A DNA stretch of 64,000 bases from Piromyces finnis (GCA_002104945.1 MCFH01000079.1:1-64000); one strand, 5' to 3'; positions 33,069 through 44,690 are shown, counted from the first letter of the stretch. The notes: generated by a model from the sequence alone, not told the origin. A program made the numbers and translations.

Positions 33069-35916
33069 TGCTATTATTAAATTATTTGTAAGTGAATTAT
33101 AATAATTTGAATATATTACAAAATCTTTATTATTTTTGCTGTATTTTAAGAATAACTTTGTTTTTATTTAGGATAAAAACTTGTCTAAAGTATTATTTAC
33201 AGTAAGTATGTTTTTTAATTATTAAATTTGTCTTGATTATTATTATATTATAATTTTATTATATAAACATAAAATTATATTATGTCGCAATAATAACAAG
33301 ACAAACTAAATGGTATATTATTTTTTTGTGTGTTAATATATTATAATAGATATATACAAAAATAGTTTAAATTAGTTTTTCCAAATATACCAAGCTTTTA
33401 GCTATACACAATTACTATTAACATAAAAAAAGTTGAAAAAAAAAAAAAAAAAGAAAATAACTTTATTTATTTCTTTTTTAAAAATAATTATTAAAAGTAT
33501 ATATAAAAACTCTAATTATTATAAAAATAAAATTTTTCATTATTATCTAATATTAATGTTTATACTTTGTAATCAATACAATATTAATATATTATTATTT
33601 ATATCATTATTTTAACATAAATATATTAAACTATATTGAATGGGAATGGAATATTATATATAATAATAAATATTCTTCAATATATTATAATGTATTGAAT
33701 ATGAATAATATATTTCTATATATAAATTATAAAAATTATTATTAAAATTTAATTAAGATGATTTTTTTTAATTAATATTTGACTTTTTTGTAATATATTG
33801 AAATAATTAAAGAAATTTTCAATATTCAAAAAATATATATATCTAATAGAAGAAAAAATGGTATAATGAATCCTAATAAACATTTATTAACGGTAATTTT
33901 TCATTCTATCGTCTTTTATGATGAGATTCCGTTATATTTTATATATTTAAAAAGACAAAAGATGATTGTTACTAAAAGAAATAATAGTTTATAAATTCGT
34001 AATAAAGTAATAAATGTTTATGTAACAAGGAAAACGGTAAATTATAAATTTTTTTTACAAAAAGTACTATATAATATATAATATATATATATGTTTCATT
34101 TTAATAAAGACAGAAAAAAATTTCCTATTAAAATTTTTTATCTATCTTGTATAACATATTTTGTTAATTATTATAGATACTGATAATATATAATTGGTTA
34201 ATTTTTAATAATTATAAAAAAAAAAAGTTAAAGGATAAGGTTTTCATTCAAATATTAATAATAAAAGAATAATGTTTAAAAAAATGTTAAAATAAAACAA
34301 TTGAACATAAATAAAGTTTATGAAACTATTCAATATTTATCAAATTTAATATATAATTAAATATAGAGTTGCCGCATTAAAAATTTTCCATTTTTAAAAT
34401 TTAACATATTAAAAATTTTATGTTACAATTATTTTTTTTTTTTTCTTAAACATAAATTAGTGTACTTTACAATTCAAATAAAAAAAAAAAAAGGAAGATA
34501 TAAGAAGGTATTTCAATTATAAGAAAAGTTCAGAAAATAAGTTCAGATTTAATATGTTAAAGTTTAAATGAATAGATTTATTGTTTAGTTTGGTTAAATA
34601 TAATGCTTTTTTTAAAAAAAAAAAAAAAAAACATAAAAGTATAACATAGATAAAAAATATAAAGTTAAAGTTAGTCCTTCTAATATTATAATTTATATAT
34701 TTTCCTCATCCATTTATACAATTATATTAATATTTCTTTGTTAATAATGAATAAATCTTTTTTTTTTTATCAACCGTTTTTTCTTTTCTTTTCTTTTCAT
34801 TTTCTTCAATATTATTCATTCATTATTAATATATTAATATTAATATTTATTAATATTTATATTTTTAATGTTATTTCATATTCTTAATCTCCTTAAATCT
34901 ATCCTTCTTTATAACCTTTGTAAAGGATAAAAAGACTCTTTGATTTCATTAAAAAAAAAAAAAAAATACAAGTTAAAAAAAGGAAAATGTTACCGTTTTT
35001 AATTTATAAATGATTATCCTATTAATTAAATTATTTTTAAACATATTAATTAAAATTTATATTATAGAATATTAAAATTTTTTGGTTAATGATCATCATT
35101 AAATTTATTTATGTATATAATGTATATGTAATATAAAATTTTGTAAATAATAATATGTGATTATTTTATTAGGTTGAACTTGTTTTTTAAAGCTACATTC
35201 ATTTATTTTACATGAGAAAAAAAAAAAAGTATCGCTTCTTTATCTATTGTTATTTTTTAATAAGAAATTTATATGTCGAATTACCTTTTTATAAATTATC
35301 AATAGCTTTTGTTGTAGAATTTATATATATATATATTTTTTTTCATACAGTTGATTTATAATAGTTAATTATTTATTATAAAAATTTATTAAAAAACAAT
35401 AGTTTTATTGACTTATCCATTGCTTTCTTTTTTTATCAATAAAATGTCAAAGTCATTAATAATAATATCCTAAAATATTTTTTTTATTACACCCATTTCT
35501 ATTTCATTTTTAAAAGTCAACATTTATAATTTTATTAACACTGTATATCCTACTAAAGAGACGACACTTTATGTTTTTAAAAACAATTGAATTATTAATT
35601 TTTATAAATACTTTATAAAATGTTTATATTTATTATTATAAATTATGAATAATAAAAATATTTCGTTTTCTATTTCCTAAATAAAAATAATTTACTGTAA
35701 TATTAAAAAAAAAAAAGATGTACTAATAATAGTCAAACTATGATATATAATAATTATTTAAAAAATAAACCATTTATAATATAAACAATAGGTTATATTT
35801 ATAAATTGTTTAAATTTTTTATTGATATTATTTGTATTCAATTAAGTGTTAAACTAAGAATTGATGATTTAATGATATTTTTAAAAGTGGAATTGTATGT
35901 ATTATAGATAGATAAA
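33069..35916. other. AT-rich spacer
   Basis: 2.8 kb between two minus-strand secreted-protein genes. Long A/T tracts, TATA-rich strings and a CTTTT repeat near 34780-34797. No gene, RNA or element recognised. Confidence 0.7.
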
Positions 35917-36411
35917 TTAGTTAATAACTGGAACATCAGCATCTTCATCATATAATTCAAGAGTGATTTTAGAGGTATCGAATTCAGTTGTACTAGCGGT
36001 ACTACCAACGCTTTTACCATTGCTATTGCCATTGTTGTTATTACCAAGACCCCACCAGTCATTTCCCCAATTCCATCCATTATTGTTATTATTGTTGTTG
36101 TTATTTTTATTATTGTTGTTGTTATTGTCCCACCAATTGAATGAATTTATTTTGTTATCATCCTTTTTCTTGTCTTTTCCATCATTTCCCCACCAATTAT
36201 TATTAGCAGCATTATTATTAGCCCAGTTGTTACCTCCCCAGCCACCGCTGGTAAAGAAGTTATCAAAGAAATTGTTATTGTTATTTACGAAAAAGTTAGA
36301 AAAAGTACTAGTAATACCTGGGAATTTGAAACCATTAAATGGGACTGGCATTGTCTTAACAAGGTATAAGACATTAAGAGCAAAGAATAATAAAGTGATT
36401 TTGTAATTCAT
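35917..36411 (-). CDS. Small secreted Asn/Gly/Trp-rich protein, 164 aa
   Basis: Signal peptide at residues 1-~19 (I-T-L-L-F-F-A-L-N-V-L-Y-L-V) followed by M-P-V-P-F-N-G-F. The body is dominated by Asn runs interrupted by paired or spaced aromatics (G-G-W-G-G-N-N-W, N-W-W-G-N-D, N-W-W-D, G-W-N-W-G-N-D-W-W-G). A short charged patch (D-G-K-D-K-K-K-D-D) and an acidic C-terminus (L-E-L-Y-D-E-D-A-D-V-P-V-I-N) complete it. No cysteine. The signal peptide plus M-P-V-P puts it with the other secreted proteins here, but it lacks their K-[ST]-[ILV]-P motifs. Regularly spaced Trp in a flexible Asn/Gly matrix could suit carbohydrate or surface adhesion, which is speculation. Function unknown. Confidence 0.82.
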   Translation of the reverse strand: MNYKITLLFFALNVLYLVKTMPVPFNGFKFPGITSTFSNFFVNNNNNFFDNFFTSGGWGGNNWANNNAANNNWWGNDGKDKKKDDNKINSFNWWDNNNNNNKNNNNNNNNNGWNWGNDWWGLGNNNNGNSNGKSVGSTASTTEFDTSKITLELYDEDADVPVIN

Positions 36412-38779
36412 TTTGACAATTTATTATTTATGTGTAGAATAAAGAGTTGTAATTATTTTACTATTTAAATAATTAATTAATATTAACCAAAATTTAATAT
36501 GAATTCTTTGTGTTATTAATAAATTATCTTATTAAATATTTTCCAGTTTTTATTTTTTAAATAATATTTTTATTAATAATTCTGAAAAAATAATGTTAAA
36601 ACAAGATAACTTATTAACAAAAGTAATGTTGATTATTTTTAAAAAAAATTAAATAATTGTAGTCTTTCTTATTCTTGTTTAGAAATTGATTAATTATTAA
36701 ATTAATTTACAAATTAAATATAAAATAAATACAAATAAATAAAAAATATTATTTACAAAATTTACAATATTCTAAAGAATAATGAATTAATATTTTACAA
36801 ATATTAATGATTTTTATTTAATCTCTTCAACTTTTTTTTAAAACTAAACATTGAAAAAAAAAAAAAAAACTATTTTGGGTATTTATTTATTTTTTTTTAA
36901 ATAATATAAATATAGTAAATATTAAATATATAAAATAGTATTTTCAATATTAAATTTAATATATATATAATTATGTCAATTCTACATATATTAAGGATTT
37001 TAATATTCTATTAATTTTTTTTATATTATTCTGTAATATTTCTTAATTAATAATTAATAATGAAAACCCTGGGCATATAATATTCTATTATATTAAAATA
37101 GAATCACATCATCACATCCTCTTTACCTAATTAAATCCTATAAACATATTAAATATTGAAATATATTATAAATATATTATTTCAATTAAATTTAATATAT
37201 TATTAGTATTTTTATTTATAAATTTATTAAAATAAATTAAATTTTTTTTTCTACAATACCTAAATAATTATTAAAAATAATTATAGATAGTAGTTAATCA
37301 ATAAATAAAAATATATATATAATGAATAATATATTAAAACTTACACGATTTACTTGAGTAACCTTTTTTTTTATTTCTATTTTTAAATAAATTAATTATT
37401 TGCGGTAAGTCAAATTAAATGTGCCACATATGAAAATCTCAATAAATGTTTAAAGGGTTAGTATATCAACAAGTTTTTTTATTTAAAATAATATTTTTTT
37501 TATATAATTTTTCATAGTTGTGGTTGTGGTGGTTGAAATAAAGAACTCTAAATATTATAAATAATAAATATATAGATTCTACATTAATATATTTTATTAA
37601 AGCTTGGTTTAACAAACTTATTAATATTTTCCAATAATCCTTAAATAATTTCAAAAGACTTAACATAATGGTTGAACGCTTTTATTTTATCTATAAATAT
37701 CAACCACTTTATTATTATTGAAATTTATTATTCCAGCTATTTTTAATTTCTATACATACTTTTAAGCATTTATTCTTAACAAATAATTATTAAAAAAAAA
37801 AACTTTTTTAACAAATTATTTAAAGGAAATAACTTTTTTCATTATCAAATTCTAAATATATAAAATTGTTAAAATTAAAATTTACAGATCAATTCTTTTC
37901 TTTTTAATATAAATACATGAATACACCTATATTATTATAAAATAATGAAAAGAAAAAAGAAAAAAAAAGAAAATTTAATATAAAAAAAAGAGAAAAAACT
38001 AATATAATGAAAAATATTATTTTATTATTATTTCTTTAGAGTATTTTTATTAGTGTTACAAATATTTCATTATTATAAATTATTTTTTAATATTATTTTT
38101 AAAATTTTAATATATTTGAACATAAATTTTTTAAATGCTTGTTATTCATATGTTACTGATCATAAAATTAACTTTTATTATATTATGGAATTATCCTTTT
38201 ATATAAACAAGTATTCCTTTTTTTTATTTTTATTTATTTATTTATTTACGAAAAAAGGGAATAATAATAATAAAAAAAAAGAGGTAAAAATATAAAATTA
38301 ATGATTTTATCAAATAGTAATCAAATATTATCAAAATAAATTTAGGGATATAATAATTTTGCTTTATTCAAATCATCCTCCTATTCTCCTATAATAACGT
38401 GTAAAATGTTATTATAATCCTTATTTATTAAATAATAAAACTTTGTTTAATAGATTATATAATATCTCTCTCTTTTTTCTTGTTAAATAAATTTATCGAT
38501 CAAAGTTTTATATTATTTAATAAACAAGTAAAAGAAATATATATTATATATGTTATATGTATACTTTTATAAAGTTAAGTTATTTATTAAATATTCATTT
38601 TAGGTGTGTAAAAGAAAAACAAATTTTATCATTACTTTATTTTTTTTGAGTTGGTTTATTTTCTTTTTTTAGTTTTTATATAATTAATAATTTAAATAAA
38701 AAAAATGTTTGTATAATAAAAAGATATAATGTTAAACAACAACTATAGAAAATTTTATATATATATAAATTTTTTTTCT
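36412..38779. other. AT-rich spacer
   Basis: About 2.4 kb without a recognisable gene. The ORFs at 37466-37666 and 38053-38295 are F/I/L/Y/K/N-rich composition artefacts. Confidence 0.68.
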
Positions 38780-38866
38780 CAATTGCGAAAGGTATAATGA
38801 AATTTTATAAAATTAAAAAAAAAAAATGAAAGATATAACATATTCTAGTAATTTTAATTAAAAATA

Positions 38867-38871
<5 letters not shown>
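38780..38871 (-). mobile_element. Older LINE 3'-UTR remnant (left part), split by the intact LINE
   Basis: Contains TATTCTAGTAATTTTAATTA (38841-38860), identical to the young LINE 3' UTR, within otherwise diverged sequence. It continues at 44459 on the far side of the insertion. Confidence 0.75.
38858..38871. repeat. Target-site duplication, left copy (14 bp)
   Basis: TTAAAAATATGAAA here and at 44445-44458, exactly flanking the LINE. Confidence 0.9.
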
Positions 38872-38917
<46 letters not shown>

Positions 38918-39152
38918 GGCATCAAATATTTTAAACTTTATTATTAATTTAATTAAAATTATAATACATGTAATATAAAAATTAAAATAAAATAAAAATA
39001 AAAAAAATATGTTTAAATAAACACAAATGAATAAAAATCGGGTATAATGTATTCTAGTAATTTTAATTAAAGTAAGAAAGCCACTATCATACTAAAGTAT
39101 AATAATTGTATTTGACTTCCAATGGGACACCGAGCCAAAGATCAAAATTTTG

Positions 39153-42100
39153 TCATGGAACAAAATTATGATCTCCATTGGTTGCGCTGGCCCTCCTGGC
39201 CTGTCTTACTGTTTCTTCAGCATTGACACTCTTGGATGTTGCTTCAAACCTTTTGAACATTGACCATTGCTGGCCAATAGCAAAAGGCATGATTTTGGTT
39301 AGAAGTTCCGCGGTTACCGTCAAGAATGGTGTTCCTTCGTTAGTACCAGATTGAATCTGACGCTTACAAAGTTCTTTCCATTCCCTTGAATTGTAATTAA
39401 TATTGTTAAAACTTCTTCCCCCAAGAAGGAATTTAAATATTTTACTGCACACACTAGAATAATCATACACATTAATATTCACCGGATTATTAGAACTATT
39501 ACTATCATTAACTAAATTACTATTTAAATTAGAATTATTATCTTCACTATTGCTATCATTACTAATATTATTATTTCTATTATTGTTATTATTACTATTG
39601 TTACTATTACTATTGTTACTATTACTATTGTTATTACTACTATTGTTACTATTACTATTAATGTTATTACTATCTCTACTGATATTATCAATTTCATTAT
39701 TATTGATAGGACTATTGGAATTACGTTGACTGAAAAAATTTAATAGCTGGACTATAGAATCATAATGTTTAATACGGATATCTCTAAATGTTGGACAATC
39801 TAATAACCAATGTTTAATACTTTGATCTCCACACTTGCAACATGGACAGTAGTTAGGACAAACTGGATCAACAAATTTGGCAGCTTTGGCAACTCTAGCA
39901 TCCAACTTGTATCCGCTTTTTGCTTTCAATAGCCAGTAGAAGCCATAGGCAAACTCTGGGTACTCATAACATAATTTAATAAAATCTTTAGTTTCAATAA
40001 ATTTATTATCATCATAATATTGCGCTTTGATTGAATTCCCTTTGAGATCTTTCCAATAAAAGTTTTTAACTGCTTTAACATCTCCATGTTTCTTTAATTT
40101 TTTATCAAGTGTCCTACTTGATTTGCACCACGTGTATTTTCTAAATTTAGGAATGTAATTGACAAGGTGTGAGATAATACAATTTGAGTTTTTCCATTTG
40201 TTAAAACATCTAACCTGAGCTAACGCACATTTGGCTGACAATGGAGGAATATTCAAATCTTTTGAAATAGAGTATAAAGATATAAACGATACAGCTTTAT
40301 GAACTCCGGCAACCCATCGTATTCCTTTGTTAACATGCTTCTGAGCAATCCTAGACCTAGCTTTGTTGGATCCAAGTAATGGTGCAAAGTATGAAACTCT
40401 GCTAATCACTTGTGAGTTAAGTACTAGCTTTTTGAAAGGAATAGGAATATTAGGATTTCTTAAGAATTTACTGACTGAGAAAAGCCCTTTCAAAACCTTG
40501 TTATTAAGAGCTTTAATTACTGGTTTAAGGGACAGATTCTTATCAAATGGAACACCAAGATAAGTATAACAATCAGTAGTTGGAATGGGTTGTCCTGCTA
40601 AGTAAAATGTTGGATCTCTCTTGTTCTGATTTTCTATTGATTCAGGACGAATCACCATCGTTGAACATTTCTGTATACCAAATTCCATTTCATTATACAA
40701 TGCCCATTCATTAACTCTTCTAAGCATCTTTTTTAAGCATCCTCTTGTTGGAGCACAAATAACTATATCATCTGCAAAAAGTCCACCACAGCATCGAGTG
40801 TCACCTAAACTGACTCCTAGATCTTCGCACTCTCTAAATATATCATTAATAAAGAGATTAAAGAGAATAGGAGAAAGAGGGCAACCTTGACGGACTCCTT
40901 TCTTCACATCAAAAGATTTCGAGAATTGTCCATCTAATTTGACATTAGCCTTAGATGTTAAATATAAATTTTTGATAAATTGTAGACTCTTACCTCGGAT
41001 TCCTAAACAATCTAATTTATGGAGAATATTACCGATTGGGACTGAATCGTATGCTTTCCTGAGATCTAAAAAGGCCAAATATGTCTCTTTATTATCTAAT
41101 TGACGTCTACGGCATATTTCTTGGATTGAAATGAAAAGACTAATACTTTCTTCCTTTTTTCGAAAACCAAATTGTTCAGGTCTAATGAAATTATTCTTTA
41201 AACCATATTCTGAGATTCTAGTGGTGACAATTTTGGAAATCAACTTAATACCATTATTGATAAGTGATATACCTCGATAGTTATCACAATCTGTCAAATC
41301 TCCCTTCTTAGGAATAGAAACAATACTGGATTCATTCCATGAGTTGGGGAAATCTCCATCCCAAATACGGTTGAATAATTTAAGAATAAAATTTAAACCA
41401 TGAGCATCATTATCTGAAGTAGTATTACCAGAAGAATTATTATCTGTAGCATTATTAGAATCATTACTTGATGGAACTAATGCTTTGTAAAATTCAATTG
41501 GAATACCATCCGGACCTGATGCTTTATAATTTGGAGTAGTGAGGATAGCTGACTTGACTTCATCAATACTAATATCTTGGTTGATATCCCACTCATCAAG
41601 CATAGGAAGTGAAAAACGTTTATTCGTTGGTTCTTCATACCAATGCTCCAAATCAAGACTTACACCACTTGGGTCTGATGCAAGATTTTCGAAATGATCA
41701 TGCCACACATCTAGTTGTTCTTCCGTAGCAACAACTAATTCTCCATTTTTATTTTTAATTGGTTGAGCAATAAAGAAAGAATCTTTTCCAATTTTTGCAG
41801 TTTTCTTGATCCATTTCCAGGCCTTCTTAGGATTATGACTCTTCATATACTCACATCCTGTTTTAATCCAATGAAGATATTCTTGCTTCCTAAATTCATT
41901 ACATCTTTTGTGGATGTAATCAATGAGTTTACGGTAGATTTTAATTCTTTTAATAAATTCATCTATATCATAAATTCTTTCTTTTTTAAATCTCTTATAC
42001 AACTTCATTTTGATTTTTTGAAGATTAAAAATTTGTTGTGAAATATGAAATGAAGACTTTATAACATTATTAGCTGAGGTAATACTGAGCTCGTCTGCAA

Positions 42101-43676
42101 TTGAAAAAGCAGTTGAAGTAAACTCTTTGGAAAGTTCATCTGTAGAAACATTAGGATCGTTGAATTTTGCTGAAAGAATTTGGAATTTATTATGACTGAG
42201 AATAGATTCCTTTTCCTCAATACATTTTAATCTATTCCATTTCATAATTTTCTTAGGAACATTAAAGTCATTAGAAAAATCTTCCATAGGAATAATTTTA
42301 CCATTAATAAGAAGTGGCTTATGGTCTGATACAGGATAAAAATTATTTATAAATGATCCTGAGTGAATAAGATCTTTCATCTTCGAATTGATAAGAGCAT
42401 GGTCAATGTCGGAAGATTGATCACCTCGAGTCCAAGAGATAGTAGACCCTCTAAGCGGAAGAATTTCCCAATCTCCTAATCCATTAGTTGATAACCAGTT
42501 GGATAATTTTACTTTAGACATATTAAAATCACCAACAAGAATCGATGGATGGGATGAATGAGTTTGTAACCACAAGCGAACTTCTAACTTTGCATGATCA
42601 ACATAGATGTTGTGATGACTATGAGGCATATAAACATTTCCAATCGAGCATTTGAATCTATTCCAAAGACTAAAAGTATAAATAGAAATAATATACTTTC
42701 CAGAGAAGTTTTCAAGTGAGGCTTGACACGAATTGTGAAAACCTAAATATAAACCTCTCATTCCCGGAACTGATTCGTCAGCTTTCTTGAAAAAGTGTCT
42801 ATAGTTTCGCAAAGTAACACGACAAGGATAATCTGTATTCGAACCAGAACCATTACCAGTTTCTTGGAAACATAAGAATAATGGTTTGAAAATAGCTGTG
42901 AAATAGCTAATACTATCTCTCTTTTCGTGATTCCACCCATTGGTGTTCCAACTAAGACAAAAAGAAAAGTTATCAGGCTTGTTGGATGAGGAAGAATCGT
43001 TGCTATTATTATTATTATTAAAGTCATCGTTATTAATGGATGATGCATCAGAGGAATAAGTTGAACTATTACTAGATGGCTGTGAAACTGAAGAACTATC
43101 AACTATTGAACTGTTATCAGAGTTGATAGAGCTATTAGAATTAATTGCTGAATGTTGAGATTGAAATTGTGTTTGCTGTAGATCTGGAATATTTTCATGA
43201 TTGGAAACTTGTTGAAGATCTTGTTGAAGATCTAGTTGAAGATCGGATTGTTGATGAGATTGTTGAACTGATTGTTGAAATGATTGTTGAATAGAATGTT
43301 GATGTTTATTAGAAACTAAAATTTTACGTTTGAGAGTGGAAAAAGTGTATTTGTGATTCCTTCTACTACGAGCTGAAAAGGAAATTGAGGTAACTGAAAG
43401 TTTCTTCTTTAACATGTGTAAGATTTTAATACAATCTTTCGATGAACCATGAACCTTGACTAAGAAAAAGTGATCATTGAAAGTCTGAAAATATTTAACA
43501 CTAATAACTGAATTAAATTTATCTTCTAGAATAACCTCGAGTTTTTCCCATAGCATATTTACTGACCATGATCGAATACCACGGATAAAGAAGGAGCGAA
43601 TATCATCTAATGGGATACCATAAGACCGGGTACCACGTCTGATATAATTCTTATCTTTAATATAAAGGACTGACAT
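39153..43676 (-). CDS. LINE polyprotein: endonuclease, reverse transcriptase, zinc motif; 1507 aa
   Basis: Copies the element's RNA into nicked chromosomal DNA (target-primed reverse transcription). Domains in order: N-terminal ~130 residues of unknown basic fold; Gln- then Asn/Ser-rich linker; AP-type endonuclease ~238-455 with W-N-T-N-G, F-Q-E-T-G, G-N-V-Y, V-G-D-F-N, S-D-I-D-H and V-S-D-H motifs; a basic helical linker; reverse transcriptase ~710-1010 with S-G-P-D-G-I-P, L-D-L-R-K-A-Y-D-S-V-P, G-V-R-Q-G-C-P-L-S-P and the catalytic F-A-D-D at 967-970; thumb; a zinc-binding C-P-x-C-x-x-C ... H-W-L-L-D-C near 1275; a long Asn/Ser linker; a conserved C-terminal domain. No RNase H and no separate ORF1. 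The ATG at 43676 is the first in frame. Clade not assigned. Confidence 0.96.
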   Translation of the reverse strand: MSVLYIKDKNYIRRGTRSYGIPLDDIRSFFIRGIRSWSVNMLWEKLEVILEDKFNSVISVKYFQTFNDHFFLVKVHGSSKDCIKILHMLKKKLSVTSISFSARSRRNHKYTFSTLKRKILVSNKHQHSIQQSFQQSVQQSHQQSDLQLDLQQDLQQVSNHENIPDLQQTQFQSQHSAINSNSSINSDNSSIVDSSSVSQPSSNSSTYSSDASSINNDDFNNNNNSNDSSSSNKPDNFSFCLSWNTNGWNHEKRDSISYFTAIFKPLFLCFQETGNGSGSNTDYPCRVTLRNYRHFFKKADESVPGMRGLYLGFHNSCQASLENFSGKYIISIYTFSLWNRFKCSIGNVYMPHSHHNIYVDHAKLEVRLWLQTHSSHPSILVGDFNMSKVKLSNWLSTNGLGDWEILPLRGSTISWTRGDQSSDIDHALINSKMKDLIHSGSFINNFYPVSDHKPLLINGKIIPMEDFSNDFNVPKKIMKWNRLKCIEEKESILSHNKFQILSAKFNDPNVSTDELSKEFTSTAFSIADELSITSANNVIKSSFHISQQIFNLQKIKMKLYKRFKKERIYDIDEFIKRIKIYRKLIDYIHKRCNEFRKQEYLHWIKTGCEYMKSHNPKKAWKWIKKTAKIGKDSFFIAQPIKNKNGELVVATEEQLDVWHDHFENLASDPSGVSLDLEHWYEEPTNKRFSLPMLDEWDINQDISIDEVKSAILTTPNYKASGPDGIPIEFYKALVPSSNDSNNATDNNSSGNTTSDNDAHGLNFILKLFNRIWDGDFPNSWNESSIVSIPKKGDLTDCDNYRGISLINNGIKLISKIVTTRISEYGLKNNFIRPEQFGFRKKEESISLFISIQEICRRRQLDNKETYLAFLDLRKAYDSVPIGNILHKLDCLGIRGKSLQFIKNLYLTSKANVKLDGQFSKSFDVKKGVRQGCPLSPILFNLFINDIFRECEDLGVSLGDTRCCGGLFADDIVICAPTRGCLKKMLRRVNEWALYNEMEFGIQKCSTMVIRPESIENQNKRDPTFYLAGQPIPTTDCYTYLGVPFDKNLSLKPVIKALNNKVLKGLFSVSKFLRNPNIPIPFKKLVLNSQVISRVSYFAPLLGSNKARSRIAQKHVNKGIRWVAGVHKAVSFISLYSISKDLNIPPLSAKCALAQVRCFNKWKNSNCIISHLVNYIPKFRKYTWCKSSRTLDKKLKKHGDVKAVKNFYWKDLKGNSIKAQYYDDNKFIETKDFIKLCYEYPEFAYGFYWLLKAKSGYKLDARVAKAAKFVDPVCPNYCPCCKCGDQSIKHWLLDCPTFRDIRIKHYDSIVQLLNFFSQRNSNSPINNNEIDNISRDSNNINSNSNNSSNNNSNSNNSNSNNSNNNNNRNNNISNDSNSEDNNSNLNSNLVNDSNSSNNPVNINVYDYSSVCSKIFKFLLGGRSFNNINYNSREWKELCKRQIQSGTNEGTPFLTVTAELLTKIMPFAIGQQWSMFKRFEATSKSVNAEETVRQARRASATNGDHNFVP

Positions 43677-44273
43677 GATAATAAATTCTAATTAAAAATA
43701 TTGAATATAAAATAAATACTAATAAAAATTATAAATATAACGTATATGGAAAAAAAATCTGTCTCTCTCTCTCTTCTTAAAAGTACTGGATAGTACAAAA
43801 ATTGTTACGATGCTTTGTTTAAAGTTTCTTTTTTTTGAATTCTAGTTGTAAATTTTCTTTAAAAATTCTAGTTTTGGTTTGTTGTTAGTAAATTCGATTC
43901 GCTTTTTGACACTAAACTTGTTTGACTTTACTTTTCATTAAATATTTAAATTGGTAAAAAATTTGAATCAAGAATGTCGACACCAGAAAGCTTGTGAATA
44001 GTATTTTTACATGATGTAGAGTGAATCAGTCTCTTACAAGAAACAATACAACAATAGCTACATGAATATAAAAATACAATGCAAATGCTAAAGTTGACTA
44101 CATTGGATTCTTACAAGAGAAGAGTAGTACTACATGAATACATGAATAAAAGAAAAAATACAGCAACAAAATGTATTACTCTTCTAATTAAATACTATAC
44201 AAACTTACCTGAATATCAAACATTCAACTTATTCATCAAATACTTAAATTCGATGAATAAAATGTTTTTTAAT

Positions 44274-44385
44274 CGCTCAGTACCATGAGCTTAGTCCTAA
44301 TAATTTTCCCTTAAAGACTAACCAAGCATCCATTGCGCAATACTTGGATTTAATTCTTTCTACTCTCTCAGTACCATGAGCATGA
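44274..44385. repeat. Two copies of a CTCAGTACCATGAG palindromic motif in the LINE 5' UTR
   Basis: CTCAGTACCATGAGC occurs at about 44276-44290 and again at about 44367-44382, with complementary ends (GCTCA/TGAGC). It is present in both full-length LINE copies, so it is an element feature, possibly a 5' RNA structure or protein site. Confidence 0.6.
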
Positions 44386-44444
44386 GTAGACCCCCTTGAG
44401 AAACTACATTTATTAAATAAATGAAGGCACGTTCCCAAGAGGGT

Positions 44445-44458
44445 TTAAAAATATGAAA
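44445..44458. repeat. Target-site duplication, right copy (14 bp)
   Basis: Second TTAAAAATATGAAA, directly after the LINE 5' terminus. Confidence 0.9.
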
Positions 44459-44690
44459 AGGACAATTATAAAGTATAACAATAGCGTTTGTCTTTCAATG
44501 GGACAAAAATTCAATACCAAAATTTGTCAAGAGAGGTACAAAATTATTGGTTGTGCTGATAATATTTAATATCTCATTGTTCATACTACTATCGACGACC
44601 CATTTCATTTTTTTATTGTTATTACTTTAAATTCTATTAATCTACACTTTTGGATATTTTTTTAAAGTAATTTTCAAAAAAAGTATTAAA
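44459..44690 (-). mobile_element. Older LINE 3'-end remnant (right part)
   Basis: Continues the remnant at 38780-38871: a diverged 3' UTR (GTTTGTCTTTCAATGGGACA against GTATTTGACTTCCAATGGGA), then a degraded ORF end (ATTGGTTGTGCTG against ATTGGTTGCGCTG). Confidence 0.72.

Larger units (their letters stand above)
38872..44444 (-). mobile_element. Full-length, apparently intact LINE (about 5.57 kb)
   Basis: Minus-strand non-LTR retrotransposon. Poly-A (43 T) at 38872-38914, 3' UTR to 39152, single ORF 39153-43676, 5' UTR 43677-44444. Perfect 14-bp target-site duplication, long poly-A and unbroken ORF together indicate a young and possibly active copy. The 5' terminus (..CACGTTCCCAAGAGGG) is the same as in the 25.1-30.7-kb copy. 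The 5' UTR carries a CT microsatellite and two copies of a short palindromic motif. Confidence 0.96.
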
